Source of the DNA: Chryseobacterium gleum
GTDB lineage: Bacteria; Bacteroidota; Bacteroidia; Flavobacteriales_D; Sanyastnellaceae
Reading direction: 5' to 3'
DNA length: 35,889 nucleotides
Assembly: GCA_945881835.1 (NCBI GenBank)
Contig: CAMCVP010000020.1
Coordinates: 1-35,889, forward strand
How positions within the stretch are numbered: position 1 is the first letter of the stretch; every line of letters starts with the position of its first letter. Below, piece by piece: positions 34,399 to 35,889 of the stretch. The position numbers and the translations under genes are program-made. The notes beneath the pieces are model-generated. The model ran no database searches, had not been told where the DNA came from, and saw only the letters and a program-made list of their open reading frames with translations.

Positions 34399-34481
34399 GG
34401 GCGTGCCCCTTCGGGTCGGGCTATCCGTTCCAAGTCCTCGCGGTTTCCAACCGCTCCGTGCTTTCCACTGCTATCCCTCAC
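34399..34481. repeat. 83-bp dispersed repeat, copy 2
   Basis: Second copy, same orientation as 33950-34032, 79 of 83 positions identical. The hairpin GCGGTTTCCAACCGC is identical in both copies. The two copies are separated by 366 bp that contain the 54-codon gene. Confidence 0.85.
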
Positions 34482-34624
34482 GCACCTTGTCGCACTGGTC
34501 GAAGACATTCACGAATGACATTAACTATGTTTTTACAATGAGAGGTGGAATTCACAAATGCTTAAGATTTGGAATCTAAGAGTCTTACCATTAAAAGAAT
34601 CATTATAAATAGCGACTTGTTCCA
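34482..34624. other. Intergenic stretch without a recognised gene
   Basis: Between the second repeat copy and the DUF262 promoter the base content becomes clearly AT-richer. A small inverted repeat, AGATT-TGG-AATCT near 34565-34577, is visible. No tRNA, att site or convincing open frame was seen. Confidence 0.5.
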
Positions 34625-34632
34625 TACTTTTG
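34625..34632 (+). promoter_or_regulatory. -7 promoter box of the DUF262 gene
   Basis: TACTTTTG is an exact TAnnTTTG match, 28 nt before the ATG at 34661. A TTTG at the -33 position is not evident. Confidence 0.45.
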
Positions 34633-34660
34633 AATAAATCAAATTTAGAACTTTACAGAT

Positions 34661-35776
34661 ATGGCAACCAATTCAATATCAATATTTAATTTCTTAGCGT
34701 CCTCAAACTTAAATCAATTGGTAATTCCAATTTTTCAGAGACCTTATTCTTGGAGAATAGAACAGGTTGAAGATTTTTTCAATGATCTAACTCCCCTTTT
34801 GAATAATCCGAAAATTAAACACTTTATGGGGTTGGTTGTTTTAGTGAATGAACAGTCAAATAATGGATCCTTTGAGATTATTGATGGTCAGCAAAGGTTA
34901 ACTACAATTTCCTTAACACTAGCCGTCATTCGTGATTTATTAGATGATATTAAAGAAAACAACTTTAGTTCGTTATCCAAACCTAACAAAACTAAAATTG
35001 ATAGAACTATCCAACGAATTGAAAGTTGTTTAGTCGTTGAAGACCGATCTGGTATTAGGAATTTAAAATTGGTGACTAAGAATGATAGATCTTTTGAGGC
35101 TAAGTTTCTGGAGAATGTTCTTATTTCAATAAATGATTTAATTGGAACAGATGTTAGAACAGTAACTTATCAAAAACAAAAAGCTGATGAAAAAGATACT
35201 TTTGCCGTTAAGTGGGAATTTATGAGTAATAAGGCCCTTTTCGATCAGAGAGTAGCTAAGTCACACAGAAGTTTTAGAAACCATTCGATAATACGTGACA
35301 TTTTGAATAATGAGAACTTTTTAGGGAACTGTATAACTCTTGATGACAAGATTAACTTTCTCTGTGATTCGCTATCTAAAGCTATTCTTGATCACATTCA
35401 AATTGTCGATTTTATCTCAGATAATCATTCCGAAGCTTTCAATACTTTCGAAGTTTTAAATAACAGAGGACTTGCAATTTCTAGTACAGATTTGATTAAG
35501 AATATTTGTTTGAAACAAGCTGTGAATACAAATGATCAAGATCAAATTTTTAAGTTTTGGGGTAATATATTTGACCAGGAGCTAAATAATGCAGATGATA
35601 TCCAGTTTTTAAGATATAGTAATAATTCAAGAAGAACTTTTGTAACTAAATCTGAATTATATGATGCATATCACGCGATTATTTCAGATATGAATATTGG
35701 TGAATTGAAGTCTTTTTTAGAAAACGAGCTATTGACTGATGCAAGGGTAAACTTCCCCTTAACTGTAACGTTTTAA
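34661..35776 (+). CDS. DUF262 (GmrSD/ParB-like nuclease N-terminal) protein, short form
   Basis: A 371-residue protein with the DUF262 hallmarks: IPIFQRPYSW (22-31), 'HFMGLVVLVN' (54-63), the nucleotide-binding IIDGQQRLTTISL (73-85), and 'FNTFEVLNNRGLAISSTDLIKN' (about 260-283). DUF262 is the N-terminal half of GmrSD-type modification-dependent restriction enzymes and related phage-defence proteins; full-length members usually continue with more helical sequence and often a DUF1524 HNH nuclease domain. This frame stops at 35776 without an HNH motif, so it may be naturally short, truncated or frameshifted. AT-rich compared with the rest of the window, fitting horizontal acquisition. Confidence 0.85.
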   Translation: MATNSISIFNFLASSNLNQLVIPIFQRPYSWRIEQVEDFFNDLTPLLNNPKIKHFMGLVVLVNEQSNNGSFEIIDGQQRLTTISLTLAVIRDLLDDIKENNFSSLSKPNKTKIDRTIQRIESCLVVEDRSGIRNLKLVTKNDRSFEAKFLENVLISINDLIGTDVRTVTYQKQKADEKDTFAVKWEFMSNKALFDQRVAKSHRSFRNHSIIRDILNNENFLGNCITLDDKINFLCDSLSKAILDHIQIVDFISDNHSEAFNTFEVLNNRGLAISSTDLIKNICLKQAVNTNDQDQIFKFWGNIFDQELNNADDIQFLRYSNNSRRTFVTKSELYDAYHAIISDMNIGELKSFLENELLTDARVNFPLTVTF

Positions 35777-35809
35777 ATTAGAGTACCTGGGTTATTTGTT
35801 GTTGCTAAG

Positions 35810-35889
35810 TTAGTTATCTATTTGAAAGGTTGGAAAATCAGAATCAATTAAATGTGGTTTTGCATGTTTAAGAAGGAAGTTTCTTGGAG
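35810..35889 (-). CDS. Possible C-terminal end of a minus-strand gene cut by the window
   Basis: On the minus strand a frame is open from the window edge to a TAA at 35810-35812 and reads PRNFLLKHAKPHLIDSDFPTFQIDN. Only about 25 residues are visible and no family is recognised; it converges on the DUF262 gene with a 33-bp gap. It may be chance. Confidence 0.25.
   Translation of the reverse strand, partial: PRNFLLKHAKPHLIDSDFPTFQIDN

Noticed and set aside
34565-34577. Possible attachment site or tRNA 3' end before the DUF262 gene
   Set aside because: Only a 5-bp inverted repeat; no tRNA-like arms or matching copy was found elsewhere in the window.
34337-34579. 80-codon open frame on the plus strand
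   Set aside because: Runs through the 83-bp repeat; the coding appearance comes from the GC-rich repeat, and the first copy does not encode the same peptide in context.

Overview
The window looks like chromosomal DNA of a Bacteroidota bacterium, probably of the Flavobacteriia type. The signs are a glutamine synthetase of the long type III, a type IX secretion (T9SS) C-terminal sorting domain, a PorE-like TPR/beta-propeller/OmpA protein, a long acidic-tailed ribosomal protein S1, -7 boxes of the form TAnnTTTG, and many ATGA, GTGA and TAATG stop/start overlaps. Assignment below class level is not possible by eye. No rRNA, tRNA, CRISPR array, transposase or phage gene was seen.

Layout from left to right. 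1-1921 (+): an ApbE-like protein and tsaD. 1916-5634 (-): an operon of a DExH helicase, a SulP anion transporter and a beta carbonic anhydrase, the last two probably a bicarbonate uptake/hydration pair. 5729-10492 (-): a tightly overlapped operon of an S9-like protein without its nucleophile, tgt, an LptF/LptG-type permease and an SDR oxidoreductase. 10656-15024 (+): glnN and the PorE-like gene. 15077-18123 (+): purM-prfA-pyrF, preceded by a strong terminator-like hairpin. 18118-22912 (-): a dipeptidyl peptidase III-like protein, pruA, a GNAT acetyltransferase and a small ParE-type toxin-antitoxin pair. 22959-24251 (+): a DEAD-box RNA helicase carrying DECD. 24312-28710 (-): four overlapping genes for exported proteins. 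28774-30753 (-): rpsA. 30971-33909 (+): pntA-pntB. 33910-34660: a gene-poor stretch with two copies of an 83-bp hairpin-rich repeat around a 54-codon membrane-protein gene. 34661-end: an AT-rich accessory edge with a DUF262 gene that ends early.

The most interesting block is 24312-28710. A CHAP hydrolase, a single-chain fusion of an endonuclease/exonuclease/phosphatase (EEP) domain to a C-terminal MbnP-like copper-binding domain, a di-heme MauG/MbnH-type peroxidase and a T9SS-exported YHYH-domain protein are encoded with overlaps of 38, 4 and 29 bp. MbnP and MbnH are known partners: the di-heme enzyme oxidises a tryptophan of MbnP to form its copper site. Here the MbnP half appears to be fused to a secreted phosphoesterase/nuclease, which suggests an envelope or extracellular copper- and phosphate/nucleic-acid-related system.

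Secondary points are a Tgt that has lost all three zinc cysteines, two probable pseudoenzymes (ApbE-like and S9-like), several promoters placed only 4 nt before the start codon (predicted leaderless mRNAs), and possible RNA-level control hairpins ahead of glnN, purM and the DExH helicase gene.
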